A stretch of 64,000 bases of DNA from Flavobacterium muglaense (GCF_014305155.1 NZ_JACRUK010000014.1:16246-80245), one strand, 5' to 3'. Positions 1-9,518 are shown, numbered from the stretch's first letter. The notes: generated by a model from the sequence alone, not told the origin. Made by a program: numbers and translations.

Positions 1-1
1 T

Positions 2-1099
2 TTTGAAGGAAACAATAACTATATGAAAAGCGGTATCAACATTCGTAAGGTGTTGAACAAGCTGAACGAAATGGACTTTAACGTAGCCAAAGACCGTCAG
101 GCTTTTGGTGAATTGTACGAAAGCATCCTGAAAGGCTTGCAAAGTGCAGGAAACAGTGGAGAGTTCTATACCCCTCGTGCCATTACATCGTTTATTACCG
201 AAATGATCAACCCACAACTGGGCGAAAAAATATTAGATCCTTCTTGTGGAACGGGTGGTTATTTGACTACTGCCATCGAACATTTAAAACAACAAGCCAA
301 CAGCATTGAAGAACGCCAAAGCATTGCCAAAAACATCATTGGTTGGGAATACAAACCTTTGCCTTATTTATTGGCTACTACCAATTTGATTCTACATGAC
401 ATTGAAGTGCCTAATATTACCTATCGCGATTCATTAGACCAACCCTTAAGCAGTTATACCGAAAAAGATCGTGTACATGCTATTTTGGCCAACCCTCCTT
501 TTGGCGGTATTGTTGCCAATGGTAATGAAACTAATTTCCCTCAAAACTTTAGAACCAAAGAAAGTGCCGACTTGTTCCTTATTTTAATGATCCACTTATT
601 AAAAGATAAAGGGCGTGCCGGTATTGTATTGCCTGATGGTTCACTCACGGGCGATGGTGTAAAACAACGCGTGCGCCAAAAACTCTTAGAAGATTGCAAC
701 CTACACACCATTATACGCTTGCCTAATTCCGTGTTCCAACCGTATGCAACCGTAGCGACCAATTTGTTGTTTTTTACCAAAGGCACGCCTACTAAGGAGG
801 TTTGGTATTACGAACACAAACTACCCGAAGGACAAAAAGCCTACAACAAAACCAGACCCATACAAGCCAAAGAATTTGACCCAATAAAAACCTGGTGGAC
901 AAACCGCAAGGAGTCTGACATTGCTTGGAAAGTAGATATAAAAACCATCATAGACCGCAATTTCGACCTTGACATAAAAAACCCAACCAAAGCTGAAGAA
1001 GCCCATGAATACAACAGCAGTGAACTGATGGAAATGCTACATACTTCTTTTGAAAAGAGTAATTTATTATTAGAACAACTTAAAGAAGCAGTGAAGTAA
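2..1099 (+). CDS. hsdM: Type I restriction-modification methyltransferase subunit HsdM (5' partial)
   Basis: This is the C-terminal three quarters of the N6-adenine methylase subunit of a type I restriction-modification complex, which methylates the host recognition site together with HsdS. The frame is open to the left edge of the window, so the ATG at 23 is probably internal and the true start lies upstream; full-length relatives have about 480-500 residues. Numbered from that ATG, the AdoMet motif DPSCGTGG is at residues 72-79 and the adenine-methylase motif NPPF follows about 85 residues later. Its stop overlaps the hsdS start by one base (TAATG), so the two genes are translationally coupled. 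No hsdR is visible; it presumably lies outside the window. Confidence 0.93.
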   Translation, partial: FEGNNNYMKSGINIRKVLNKLNEMDFNVAKDRQAFGELYESILKGLQSAGNSGEFYTPRAITSFITEMINPQLGEKILDPSCGTGGYLTTAIEHLKQQANSIEERQSIAKNIIGWEYKPLPYLLATTNLILHDIEVPNITYRDSLDQPLSSYTEKDRVHAILANPPFGGIVANGNETNFPQNFRTKESADLFLILMIHLLKDKGRAGIVLPDGSLTGDGVKQRVRQKLLEDCNLHTIIRLPNSVFQPYATVATNLLFFTKGTPTKEVWYYEHKLPEGQKAYNKTRPIQAKEFDPIKTWWTNRKESDIAWKVDIKTIIDRNFDLDIKNPTKAEEAHEYNSSELMEMLHTSFEKSNLLLEQLKEAVK

Positions 1100-3195
1100 T
1101 GAGTGTCGAAATAAAATACATGCCATTATCATTTATAAACACTGATAAAGAAATTTTAAAACAGATCAAAAACACTGTGTTATTTTCTTATCTATTTCAA
1201 GAATTTGAAGAAACTTCTTTGATTCATTATTTAGAGAGCACTCAATATGGTTATACAGCATCAGCTTCTGAGATTGGTACGCATCAACTAGTTAGAATTA
1301 CTGATATTAATAGTGGTAAAGTTGATTGGAAAACTGTTCCCTTTTGTGATTGTGATGCGGAAGCTAAATATCTATTGAAAGATAATGATATTTTAATCGC
1401 ACGAACAGGAGGAACAACAGGAAAAAGTTTTATTGTTAATTCCGCTCCTGATAATGCCATTTTTGCAAGCTACTTAATTCGTTTACGACTTAAAAAAGAC
1501 GTGAATTTAGAATTCATCAATTTATATTTAAACTCTTATGCGTTTTGGAGTCAAATAGTTGAAATGAAATCTGGTTCAGCAATGCCAAATGTAAATGCTG
1601 AAAAACTTAAAACACTTAAAATACCAAAAATAAGTTTTGAAGAACAAAACACATTTGTTAGCTCATTTAAAAATATTGAAAAATCTAAAAACTTAAATTC
1701 TTTATTCGAAAAGATTAATGAGGTAGAAAGTTTATTTATTAACTCTAAAAAAACAGTAACCGAGCTAACCCACCAACTCGACCTAATCAAACAATTGCGT
1801 CAGGCTTTTTTGCGTGAAGCGATGCAAGGAAAATTAGTTACGGCTGTCAGGTCAAGCGGAGTCGAAACGCAACAAACAGGACAACAACTACTAGCTAAAA
1901 TAAAAGCCGAGAAAGCACAACTCATTGCCGAGAAAAAACTTAAAAAAGAAAAACCTTTACCAGTTATTTCAGCAGAAGAAATTCCTTTTGAAATTCCTGA
2001 ACATTGGGTTTGGTGTAGGTTGGGGGAAATTTGTAATTATGGAAGCAGTCCTAAATCTGAGCCAAAAGATTTAAATGAAAATACTTGGGTTTTAGATTTA
2101 GAAGATATTGAAAAAGAAACTTCTACTTTGTTAAATAAAATAAGGTTTAATGAAAGAAATTCTCTGAGTACAAAAAGTATTTTTAAAAAAGGTCAAGTTC
2201 TATACTCAAAACTTCGTCCATATTTGGATAAAGTAATTGTAGCAGATGAAGATGGAGTATGTACAACAGAGATATTGCCGTTAAAATTATATGGAAATCT
2301 AAATCCATACTTTACAAAATTTGCTCTAAAACGAAGTGATTTCCTGATTTATGTTAATAGTGTTACCAAAGGAATGAAAATGCCCAGATTAGGAACAAAT
2401 GATGGACAGATGGCTTTATTCCCACTCCCACCACTCCACGAGCAAGAACAAATCGTAACCAAGTTAGAAGAGTTAATGGCGTTTTGTGATGGTTTAGAGC
2501 AAAGCATCAAGGAAAGTCAAGGGTATAACGAAATGTTGTTGCAACAGGTTTTGAGAGAGGCGTTGCAGCCAAAAGAGGAAACTAAGATTATTACAATAGC
2601 TACAAGAAAACTACCAAATCCTCTAAAAACAATCTTAGCAGCTCATATTGTAAACATTTGTAACACTCGAGATTTTGGTCGTGTAAAATTCCAAAAATTA
2701 TTATTCTTAGTAGAATATTTTTGTAAAATTGATTTTGAATCTAAGTATGTTAAAAAAGCAGCAGGACCTTATGATTATCAATTAATAAAGCAAATAGAAC
2801 AAGATTTTAATAGAATGAATTTCTTTAAAGTAGAACAAGATAAATCAGACAATCATCGAGTTACCTATACTCCTCGTTCAGCTTCATCTGAAATTAACGG
2901 ATTCTTTTTAGAAAACTTCTCAGATGAATCACTTAAAATTAATGCTTTTTTAATGAAGATGAGACCTTTGAGCTGGAGTGAATGTGAAATTGTAGCAACA
3001 ATATTTGCCGTTTGGAATAATCGATTAATCAAAAAAGAATTGGTGACAGATGAGTTGCTTTTCAATGACTTTATGGCTTGGAGTTCTCGCAAAAGCGATT
3101 TAGCCAAAGATTTCTATAAGAAATTATTTTGGATGAAAGAAGAAAAAATTATTCCTGAAGGATGGGGTAATTATGTTGAGGAGCCAAGTTTGTAG
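1099..3195 (+). CDS. hsdS: Type I restriction specificity subunit HsdS with extra C-terminal domain
   Basis: This is the DNA-recognition subunit of the type I system. Two target-recognition domains are visible, about residues 1-230 and 300-480. Each is followed by the conserved helical stretch of the family (LKTLKIPKISFEEQN and the later PLPPLHEQEQIV, then coiled-coil spacers). At 698 residues it is well over the usual 400-500. Residues about 510-695 form an added domain whose FGRVKFQKLLFLVEYF and KAAGPYDYQLI stretches resemble the Panacea/SocA-like (DUF4065) fold. That resemblance is by eye, not by search. Such a C-terminal domain might regulate assembly or stability of the complex. Confidence 0.88.
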   Translation: MSVEIKYMPLSFINTDKEILKQIKNTVLFSYLFQEFEETSLIHYLESTQYGYTASASEIGTHQLVRITDINSGKVDWKTVPFCDCDAEAKYLLKDNDILIARTGGTTGKSFIVNSAPDNAIFASYLIRLRLKKDVNLEFINLYLNSYAFWSQIVEMKSGSAMPNVNAEKLKTLKIPKISFEEQNTFVSSFKNIEKSKNLNSLFEKINEVESLFINSKKTVTELTHQLDLIKQLRQAFLREAMQGKLVTAVRSSGVETQQTGQQLLAKIKAEKAQLIAEKKLKKEKPLPVISAEEIPFEIPEHWVWCRLGEICNYGSSPKSEPKDLNENTWVLDLEDIEKETSTLLNKIRFNERNSLSTKSIFKKGQVLYSKLRPYLDKVIVADEDGVCTTEILPLKLYGNLNPYFTKFALKRSDFLIYVNSVTKGMKMPRLGTNDGQMALFPLPPLHEQEQIVTKLEELMAFCDGLEQSIKESQGYNEMLLQQVLREALQPKEETKIITIATRKLPNPLKTILAAHIVNICNTRDFGRVKFQKLLFLVEYFCKIDFESKYVKKAAGPYDYQLIKQIEQDFNRMNFFKVEQDKSDNHRVTYTPRSASSEINGFFLENFSDESLKINAFLMKMRPLSWSECEIVATIFAVWNNRLIKKELVTDELLFNDFMAWSSRKSDLAKDFYKKLFWMKEEKIIPEGWGNYVEEPSL

Positions 3196-3221
3196 TATAA
3201 ATCAATTAAATAAAAATTAAT

Positions 3222-4928
3222 ATGTCAATACTCTACCCTATACAAGAATTTTACAAACAGTTAAGAGATAATGACGTATTAGATAAAGATATTATTACTG
3301 ATTATGAAGTTATTCTAGATCAATCCGTTATAAATTGGCAACATCGAATAATAAAAAAAATAATATTTAAAGAAAAGGTTGTCGTTAGAGATGTTGAAAT
3401 AAATTCCGGTTTCGTATTCGAAAACTGTAAATTTGAAAAAGGTATTGTCTTTCATAATGTAAAATCTATCAATTATAATAGCTCATATAATAAAGATAGT
3501 CAGAGCTTATCATTTATTAATTGTGAAGCAGAATTTATCGCATTTGAAAATAAATGTGTGTTTGCTAGAAGTGTTGTAATAAAAGACAATTCTATTATTA
3601 ATAAAATTAATATTCGTAAAACTATAATTACGAATGGAGGATTTAACATTCGTAATTCTACAATTAATTACTTAGATGTTACTAAATCAAGCATTGATTT
3701 ACATTTAAATCATTCTATATTTAATCAGCTTTCTAAGGTTGAATCATTGGATGGTGATATTTCTTTAGTATCAAATGTATTTCATAATTCAATATTATTT
3801 TGGAACATAGAATGTAAATTCAGTATTGTATTTAATTATAATACATTTAAAGATACATGTAAGTTTGAGGCGTGTAGAATTAAAAAATTAGCAATTATAG
3901 GTGATACTTTTGAAAAGAAAGCGGAGTTAGAAAATAGAGATTTATCAGGGAACAGTTTAGAAACCTATTTGAATAAATTATATATTTCTGAAGCAAAATT
4001 CATAGGAGGCTTTGATTTTAATGGATTAGGGGGAAAACTAGAAAATTTAGATATTATAATTAATCCCGAATTAAATGGTGTTTTAAAATTTGAAGGCTGG
4101 GAAATAGATAATACATATATAACGGGAGTCAATCAAAATTTAAAACTATTATTTAAAAGAATGTCATTTCGATTTATTGTAATAAATGCTTTTACAAATT
4201 ATTCTGACATTAGCTTTGATAAATGTAAAGGGTACGGTGATTCTACCTTAAACTTACACGATTGTGATTTAGGAGCTACAAAATTCAATGAGTTTTCTTT
4301 TGATACTTTTATTAAGTTACGATTTGACAATGTTACTTTAGATAAAATTAAGCTCACTACTAATAAATGGTTTGAAGATAAATCTCTTGAAATTGAAATT
4401 GCTGAACAAACTGAGGAAGAGAGATTTAGGAGAAAAAGAGAAATCTATAGACAATTAAAACAAGCTTTAAAAAACAGTGGAAATCAAATTGATAGTCTTT
4501 TTTTTCAAGCAAGAGAAATGGAATGTTATAGAAATGAATTAAAGCAATCTAAAAACTATAGAGTTGGTGATAAAACAATTATGTCATTTAGTAGCTTTAA
4601 TGATTTTGGTCTTAACTGGGTTAAGCCTGTATTAATAGTGTTTTTTAGTACACTGTTTATTTACATACTAATTTTAGCAGGAATATCAGATGAAATTTTA
4701 TTTTCATTTTCATGTAATCAAAGTGATATATCTAACACATTTAATGTCATTAACTCTAAATGGGCAACTTTTTGGAATTTGTTTAATCCTGCAAGAAGAA
4801 CAGATTTAACTTATGGTGAAATTATTCAAACAGATTGGATATATGCCATCGATTTATTTCACCGTATATTTCTTGCGATTATGATTTTTCAAATTATAAA
4901 AGCATTTAGGAAGCATGTTTCTAATTAG
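3222..4928 (+). CDS. Membrane protein with pentapeptide-like repeat domain
   Basis: No specific function is recognised. The first 390 or so residues alternate short beta-type segments with recurrent FxNCxF, FxxCxF and similar motifs, as in irregular pentapeptide-repeat or right-handed beta-helix proteins. A charged helix follows (RQLKQALKNSGNQIDSLFF then REMECYRNELK), a signature seen in pentapeptide-repeat membrane proteins. Two hydrophobic segments near residues 465-490 and 540-562 should anchor the C-terminus in the membrane. The gene lies 26 bp after hsdS in the same direction and is strongly AT-rich, like accessory island DNA. A role as island cargo, possibly in defence, is inferred only from position. 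Confidence 0.6.
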   Translation: MSILYPIQEFYKQLRDNDVLDKDIITDYEVILDQSVINWQHRIIKKIIFKEKVVVRDVEINSGFVFENCKFEKGIVFHNVKSINYNSSYNKDSQSLSFINCEAEFIAFENKCVFARSVVIKDNSIINKINIRKTIITNGGFNIRNSTINYLDVTKSSIDLHLNHSIFNQLSKVESLDGDISLVSNVFHNSILFWNIECKFSIVFNYNTFKDTCKFEACRIKKLAIIGDTFEKKAELENRDLSGNSLETYLNKLYISEAKFIGGFDFNGLGGKLENLDIIINPELNGVLKFEGWEIDNTYITGVNQNLKLLFKRMSFRFIVINAFTNYSDISFDKCKGYGDSTLNLHDCDLGATKFNEFSFDTFIKLRFDNVTLDKIKLTTNKWFEDKSLEIEIAEQTEEERFRRKREIYRQLKQALKNSGNQIDSLFFQAREMECYRNELKQSKNYRVGDKTIMSFSSFNDFGLNWVKPVLIVFFSTLFIYILILAGISDEILFSFSCNQSDISNTFNVINSKWATFWNLFNPARRTDLTYGEIIQTDWIYAIDLFHRIFLAIMIFQIIKAFRKHVSN

Positions 4929-4944
4929 AAATTAATCACAAAAA

Positions 4945-4975
4945 AATGTTTTGACCCCTATAAAACAAGAGGGTT
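4945..4975 (+). repeat. 31-bp dispersed repeat, copy A
   Basis: It matches 40069-40099 with two mismatches. The core is GTTTTGACCCCTATAAAAC. It stands 17 bp after the stop of the pentapeptide-like membrane protein gene. Confidence 0.6.
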
Positions 4976-5054
4976 CACGAAATTATAAATAAAGTATTGG
5001 TGAAAATATTTCGAATTTAAATTCTATAATTATTTCTATCAAAATTAAACTTTA

Positions 5055-5094
5055 AAAAATGCGGTGAATAAACAATTTAATCACCGCATTTTTT
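5055..5094 (+). terminator. Rho-independent terminator
   Basis: The stem AATGCGGTGA pairs with TCACCGCATT across an AT-rich loop. A run of A precedes it and a run of T follows, so it could work in both directions. It lies about 130 bp past the pentapeptide-like gene and would end the hsdM-hsdS transcript. Confidence 0.7.
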
Positions 5095-5298
5095 GCGGAG
5101 AATAATTAGCTTTTTTTATTTATACTTTTTAGAATATTATTTATACATAAGCAGCTTTAATTTTTTTACAACCAAAAACAGCGTTCGTTTTTGGTTGTAA
5201 AATTGTTTTTGCGTGTATTTTTATTCTCTTGCGTGTGTTTTTATTTAAATTAATTGTACTTTTAAAACTTCAAACCCGTTCAATTTTATTACAATTAA

Positions 5299-6852
5299 AT
5301 GAATAGCGTCAATATTTCGATAACATCGTCTGTTTTTCAAGAAAAAACAATGCCAATAACAGGTAAAATTGTAGGATATACAGCTCTTATATCTTATTAT
5401 GAATTAGATATGCCTTATCCTGACATTTTTGTACTTGTTTCAAACAATAATAAAAAAAAGAATAGTGAAGGTTGGAAAGTTTTTCCCGCAATCTATCAGC
5501 CAGAAGAAACTCCCTATAAACAAATACTATTTGCGTTAAAACATGAAGGAGTCAGTTTACTGTTCTTTAAAAGATTATTTCAAAAAATAGAACAAAAAAC
5601 AATAATTGACTGGATAATAAATGAACCTACAAGTATCTATGTTAGGAAAATTTGGTTCTTGTATGAGTTTTTAATGCAATCAAACTTACCATTAAATGAT
5701 GCTAACACTAAAATAAAATACACTCCATTACTAGACGAAAAAATACAGTTTGGAATTACTACGTCTATAAAATCAGGTCGCCATCGAATCATAAACAATC
5801 TTCCTGGAACAGTTGATTTTTGTCCGTTAATTTTCAAAACAGAAAAATTAGAAGCAAAAATTAAGGCTACTATTTCAGCTAAAACTAAGGGATATTTAAG
5901 TAATATTCATAAGGATGTATTACAAAGAGCTTCCTCTTTTTTGTTATTAAAAGATTCTAAAGCTTCGTTTACCATAGAAAATGAGAATCCTGGAAATACA
6001 AGAGCTATGCGTTGGGGAAAAGCCATAGGACAAGCGGGAGGAAAACAATTGAGTATTGAGGAATTAATACGATTACAACAAATAGTAATAGAAAACAGTA
6101 GATTCATGGAAATGGGACTGCGAAAAGAAGGAGGTTTTATTGGAGAACACGATAGAATTACTGGAGAACCTATTCCTGATCATATTTCAGCTAATGCCAA
6201 AGATTTGGAAAAGCTTGTTTCTGGATTACTTGCAGGGAATATACTTATGCAAGATCCTGCATACGATGCTGTTTTAGCAGCAGCTACTATAGCATTCGGA
6301 TTTGTATTTATTCATCCATTTGTAGATGGGAATGGTCGTTTACACCGCTACATTATCCATCATATTTTAGCAACAAAAGAATTTACAAAACAAGGTGTAA
6401 TATTCCCTATATCGGCTTCAATCTTAGACCATATTGAAGATTATAGAAAAACATTGGAGTTGTATTCACATCCCCTACTAAATCATATACAGTGGAAGGA
6501 AACGCAAGATCATAATGTACAAGTACTCAATGATACGATCGATTTTTACCGCTATTTTGATGCTACTAAGCAAGCAGAATTCTTATATGATTGCGTTGAA
6601 GACACAATAGAACGTATCATTCCGCAAGAAGTCATTTATCTGCAAAAATATGATGTATTTAAAAAGCACCTTGATAATATCTACGAGATGCCTGATAATA
6701 TAGTAGCTCTATTGGTTCGTTTTTTAGAACAAAATGAAGGAAAGTTATCAAAACGTGCCTTAAAAAAGGAATTCTCAGTATTAACAGCAACTGAAATTAA
6801 AGATATCGAAGACAACTATAATGAAATCTTTAATTCAAATACTGTTGAGTAA
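5299..6852 (+). CDS. Fic family protein (predicted AMP-transferase)
   Basis: Fic-domain enzymes transfer AMP or a related nucleotide moiety to hydroxyl side chains of target proteins. The core motif HPFVDGNGR is intact at residues 339-347, with catalytic His339 and the phosphate-binding Gly/Arg residues. The region just before it (about 235-335) is the usual all-helical Fic fold. The N-terminal 230 residues are not recognised. I do not see a clear inhibitory (S/T)xxxE(G/N) motif before the core, so how activity is held in check is unclear. The C-terminus (about 440-517) may contain a winged-helix segment. It stands alone, with no small antitoxin gene next to it, and belongs to the island ending at 8369. 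Confidence 0.88.
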   Translation: MNSVNISITSSVFQEKTMPITGKIVGYTALISYYELDMPYPDIFVLVSNNNKKKNSEGWKVFPAIYQPEETPYKQILFALKHEGVSLLFFKRLFQKIEQKTIIDWIINEPTSIYVRKIWFLYEFLMQSNLPLNDANTKIKYTPLLDEKIQFGITTSIKSGRHRIINNLPGTVDFCPLIFKTEKLEAKIKATISAKTKGYLSNIHKDVLQRASSFLLLKDSKASFTIENENPGNTRAMRWGKAIGQAGGKQLSIEELIRLQQIVIENSRFMEMGLRKEGGFIGEHDRITGEPIPDHISANAKDLEKLVSGLLAGNILMQDPAYDAVLAAATIAFGFVFIHPFVDGNGRLHRYIIHHILATKEFTKQGVIFPISASILDHIEDYRKTLELYSHPLLNHIQWKETQDHNVQVLNDTIDFYRYFDATKQAEFLYDCVEDTIERIIPQEVIYLQKYDVFKKHLDNIYEMPDNIVALLVRFLEQNEGKLSKRALKKEFSVLTATEIKDIEDNYNEIFNSNTVE

Positions 6853-6935
6853 AAGAACAGATTTATCTTAAAAACACAGACTTTAAGATAATGTTTGAGC
6901 AAATAATTTTCGTACTAAAGACATGAATGTTTTTA

Positions 6936-8180
6936 TTAGAAATATTTTGAATTTTCGAATACATCATCAATGATTTGGTCTAGTTTTTTATTTGGTAGCT
7001 TGTTTAAATAAGCTTGAGTGGTTCTAATATCAGTATGTCCTAACATTTCGCTAATCACATCGATAGGAATGTTTTCAAATTTTAAAAACGTAGCAAATGT
7101 ATGTCGAGCAGTATAAAATGTGATATGCTTACTAATTTTTAAAACTTCCATCATTTCTTTTAGAGCAGGATTAATTTGTCCAAGTAATTTATGACTACGG
7201 TATTTAATCTGTTTTATGGTCATATTTTTACTTAATAAAATAGGAAATAGATAAGAATTCATGGATTTTTGGTTGTACACTTTTAATATCTCGAGCGAGT
7301 GATCACGCAGCTTAAAATCCAGATGTACTCCCGTTTTAGTTCTTATATAGGATAGTCTTTCATTGTATAAATTTGAATTGGCTAATTTCAATAAGTCAAT
7401 AAAATTCATTCCTCTACAGTAAAAACTGAATAGGTACATGTCTTTTGCAAATTGATGATTTTTATTGGCGCTAAAATCTTCAGTAATCAGTTTTTGTAAC
7501 TCTTCATCAGTCAAATATTCTCGTTTAGCTTCTTTCTTTAAAGCTGATATTTTATAGTGCGTGAAAGGGTAGGTTTTGGGAGAGATTATTTCTCTTTTTT
7601 TAGCATTATTAAATACTGCTCTAATCGTTCGCATTTTGATGCTTATTCCGCTATCAGTACCATTGTTATTTCTTAAAAAAGAATCATATTTCTCTAAGAA
7701 CTCAAAATTTAAATCTTGAAATTTCAATTCCGGCTTTATATAGAATTTTTTGAGGGAACTCAGAGTTTCTTTATAGATTTTTGCAGTTCCAATTTTATTA
7801 GAATTCAGAAACTCATCTGTAATTTCTTGATGAAATTTATAATAATCTAATGCCGGTGCTTTGGTAACATCATCTGCTTTTATTTCATTCGCGATGTCTT
7901 TAATTGTAAAATCATCATTCAAACGGCGTTTCTCTCTTATAAAGTCTTCAATTTTCAGATTTGTCTTATTTATGAAATTATTTATTTCAACAATCCTTTT
8001 CAGCTCTTGACCTTTTTTATTGGTCTTAAGCGTATTGGTATCAAAACTCCATGCTTCGTACTCACATGAATAACTAGTTGCCATAGAGGTATTTTGCCTG
8101 TTTTTAATTAAAACTAAAACGATAGAATGTTTACCATCTTTGTTAGGGGTTTTCTTTATTGTAAATTTTACTGAAATCAT
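6936..8180 (-). CDS. int: Tyrosine recombinase / island integrase
   Basis: This site-specific recombinase of the phage-integrase superfamily is in the form common in Bacteroidota mobile elements. The N-terminal 100 residues look like the arm-binding region, followed by a SAM-like core-binding domain (about 110-210) and the catalytic domain. Catalytic candidates are Arg in CRGMNFIDLL, Arg359 in YTARHTFAT, His382 in LGHTDIRTT and nucleophile Tyr391. The first position of the usual HxxR box is Tyr here rather than His. The gene reads away from the tRNA-Arg fragment at 8323-8369, with its start codon 143 bp from it, the classic layout of an integrase next to its attachment site. Confidence 0.93.
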   Translation of the reverse strand: MISVKFTIKKTPNKDGKHSIVLVLIKNRQNTSMATSYSCEYEAWSFDTNTLKTNKKGQELKRIVEINNFINKTNLKIEDFIREKRRLNDDFTIKDIANEIKADDVTKAPALDYYKFHQEITDEFLNSNKIGTAKIYKETLSSLKKFYIKPELKFQDLNFEFLEKYDSFLRNNNGTDSGISIKMRTIRAVFNNAKKREIISPKTYPFTHYKISALKKEAKREYLTDEELQKLITEDFSANKNHQFAKDMYLFSFYCRGMNFIDLLKLANSNLYNERLSYIRTKTGVHLDFKLRDHSLEILKVYNQKSMNSYLFPILLSKNMTIKQIKYRSHKLLGQINPALKEMMEVLKISKHITFYTARHTFATFLKFENIPIDVISEMLGHTDIRTTQAYLNKLPNKKLDQIIDDVFENSKYF

Positions 8181-8322
8181 ATTTTAAATATTTTGACGAA
8201 CATTTGACGAACATTTGAATCACAAAAGTATAAAATAATCAACAAAAAGAAATTTTATTCACACATAATTAGTTAAAAATCAGCAAAGTAAATAAAAGGA
8301 AAACAAAAGAATAAAAAAGACA

Positions 8323-8369
8323 CCTGCCTTCTAAGCAGGCGGTCGAAGGTTCGAATCCTTCTGCCTTCA
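8323..8369 (+). other. 3' fragment of tRNA-Arg(TCT): attachment-site scar
   Basis: The sequence folds as the anticodon arm (CCTGC / GCAGG around loop CTTCTAA, anticodon TCT), variable loop, T arm (GAAGG / CCTTC around TTCGAAT) and the acceptor 3' strand TGCCTTC plus A. The matching acceptor 5' strand GAAGGCA and the D arm are absent upstream; the preceding bases are A-rich filler. This is therefore not a working tRNA gene. It is the duplicated 3' end left when an element integrates into a tRNA. The intact tRNA-Arg should lie at the other end of the island, left of this window. Confidence 0.82.
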
Positions 8370-8374
8370 CTTAA

Positions 8375-8406
8375 AAACCGATACTAATTTAGTATCGGTT
8401 TTTTTT
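8375..8406 (+). terminator. Terminator after the tRNA-Arg fragment
   Basis: A perfect hairpin, CCGATACTAA / TTAGTATCGG, is followed by eight or more T. It probably is the original terminator of the tRNA-Arg transcript and marks the start of non-island chromosome. Confidence 0.8.
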
Positions 8407-8525
8407 ATGGAAAATAATTAGGTTTTATTTTTTTGTGATGAGAAAGGTATAATATGAACTGTTTTTTTTTTTTAATAGTGTTAGCTTTTTAAGGATCAAT
8501 CCCAAAACCTGTGGAGCGACAAGAA

Positions 8526-9518
8526 TTAGGCATAAATATTAGTTAGCCTAAAAAGGAAAAACTCAATGTTTCTAACACCTCTAAACTGAGATCTAAAAGC
8601 TTTTATTTTGGCGTTAAAGGATTCTGCTGATGCATTAGTACTTCTATTATCAAAATAGTTCAATATGTTGTGATAATGATTGATTATGGTTCGAGATATT
8701 GTATTGAAAGACTTAAATCCTGATTGATTTACTTTTTCATGCCATTTAGCTAGTCTGGCAAAACCAATGATTTTGTCAGTTGTGTTTTCAAAAATGTTCT
8801 GTAATCCTTGAGATAGATTGTAAGCTTCTTTTATGTCGGGATATAATTCAAACAACAATAATGCTCGTTGTAATTGATTCGCCGTCCATTTTGATTTATT
8901 CTTGTATAAGAAATACCTACTTCTAGCAAGTAACTGCTTAATAGTATCTGCATTAGTCAATACTTCAGGCTCAAACCTTTTCTTGTTTTTCTTCGCTTTT
9001 TCTATTGCCTGATTTTCTTGGTCTATAGCTTGCCAACGGTATTTAATTCTTATTTCCTGTAAAGCTTCTGTAGCCAATTTTTGAACGTGAAACCGGTCGA
9101 TGACGCGAGTTGCATTAGGAAAGGATTTCTTGGCAATGAGCCCCATATTTCCCGCCATATCAAGGGTTATCTCGGTGACTAGATTTCGTTGTTTAAGAGG
9201 GATTTTTTCAATGATAGCGATTACCGTTTCAGCTTTAGTTCCAGCAACCATTGCAACGATGGTTCCTTTTCTACCTTTTGCTGCTTTGTTCGTCAAAACA
9301 GTATAGAGTTCGTCATTAGATAAGGAGGTTTCGTCTATTGATAATCGTTTTCCAATGTTTTTAGGAAAAATAAGCCATTCTTTTGCGTGTGGTTTTTGAT
9401 TCCAGATTTTAAAATCACTTAAGAAATCTTTGTATTGATGTTGTAGATTTTTACCGCTAACACCATAGAAAGAGGCTATAGCTTTGCAATCATTAGGCTT
9501 GGAATCTATTGATTTCTT
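8526..9518 (-). CDS. IS transposase, catalytic frame
   Basis: This is the DDE transposase portion. The first Asp is in SIDETSL, the second in EITLDMAGN followed by IDRFHVQKL, and the Glu is in ASAESFNAKIKAFR near the C-terminus. The open frame begins right after a stop at 9519-9521 and overlaps the end of the upstream frame. It has no ATG start near its beginning, so it is probably made by a frameshift from the upstream frame. The frame relation is +1 relative to that frame, because the -1 frame meets a stop at once. A TTG at 9294-9296 would cut off the first catalytic Asp and is an unlikely start. Confidence 0.8.
   Translation of the reverse strand, partial: KKSIDSKPNDCKAIASFYGVSGKNLQHQYKDFLSDFKIWNQKPHAKEWLIFPKNIGKRLSIDETSLSNDELYTVLTNKAAKGRKGTIVAMVAGTKAETVIAIIEKIPLKQRNLVTEITLDMAGNMGLIAKKSFPNATRVIDRFHVQKLATEALQEIRIKYRWQAIDQENQAIEKAKKNKKRFEPEVLTNADTIKQLLARSRYFLYKNKSKWTANQLQRALLLFELYPDIKEAYNLSQGLQNIFENTTDKIIGFARLAKWHEKVNQSGFKSFNTISRTIINHYHNILNYFDNRSTNASAESFNAKIKAFRSQFRGVRNIEFFLFRLTNIYA

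Larger units (their letters stand above)
4929..5298. other. Intergenic region with hairpins and a dispersed repeat
   Basis: This 370-bp AT-rich gap holds no gene. It contains a 31-bp sequence repeated near 40069, a terminator hairpin at 5055-5094, and a second strong hairpin at 5168-5198 (arms ACAACCAAAAAC / GTTTTTGGTTGT). Two tandem copies of a TTGCGTGT-plus-T-run motif between 5209 and 5245 lie just ahead of the fic gene and probably mark its promoter region. Confidence 0.5.

Noticed and set aside
5168..5198. Strong hairpin ahead of the fic gene as a terminator
   Set aside because: No T run follows on either strand, so I list it only as a hairpin in the intergenic entry.
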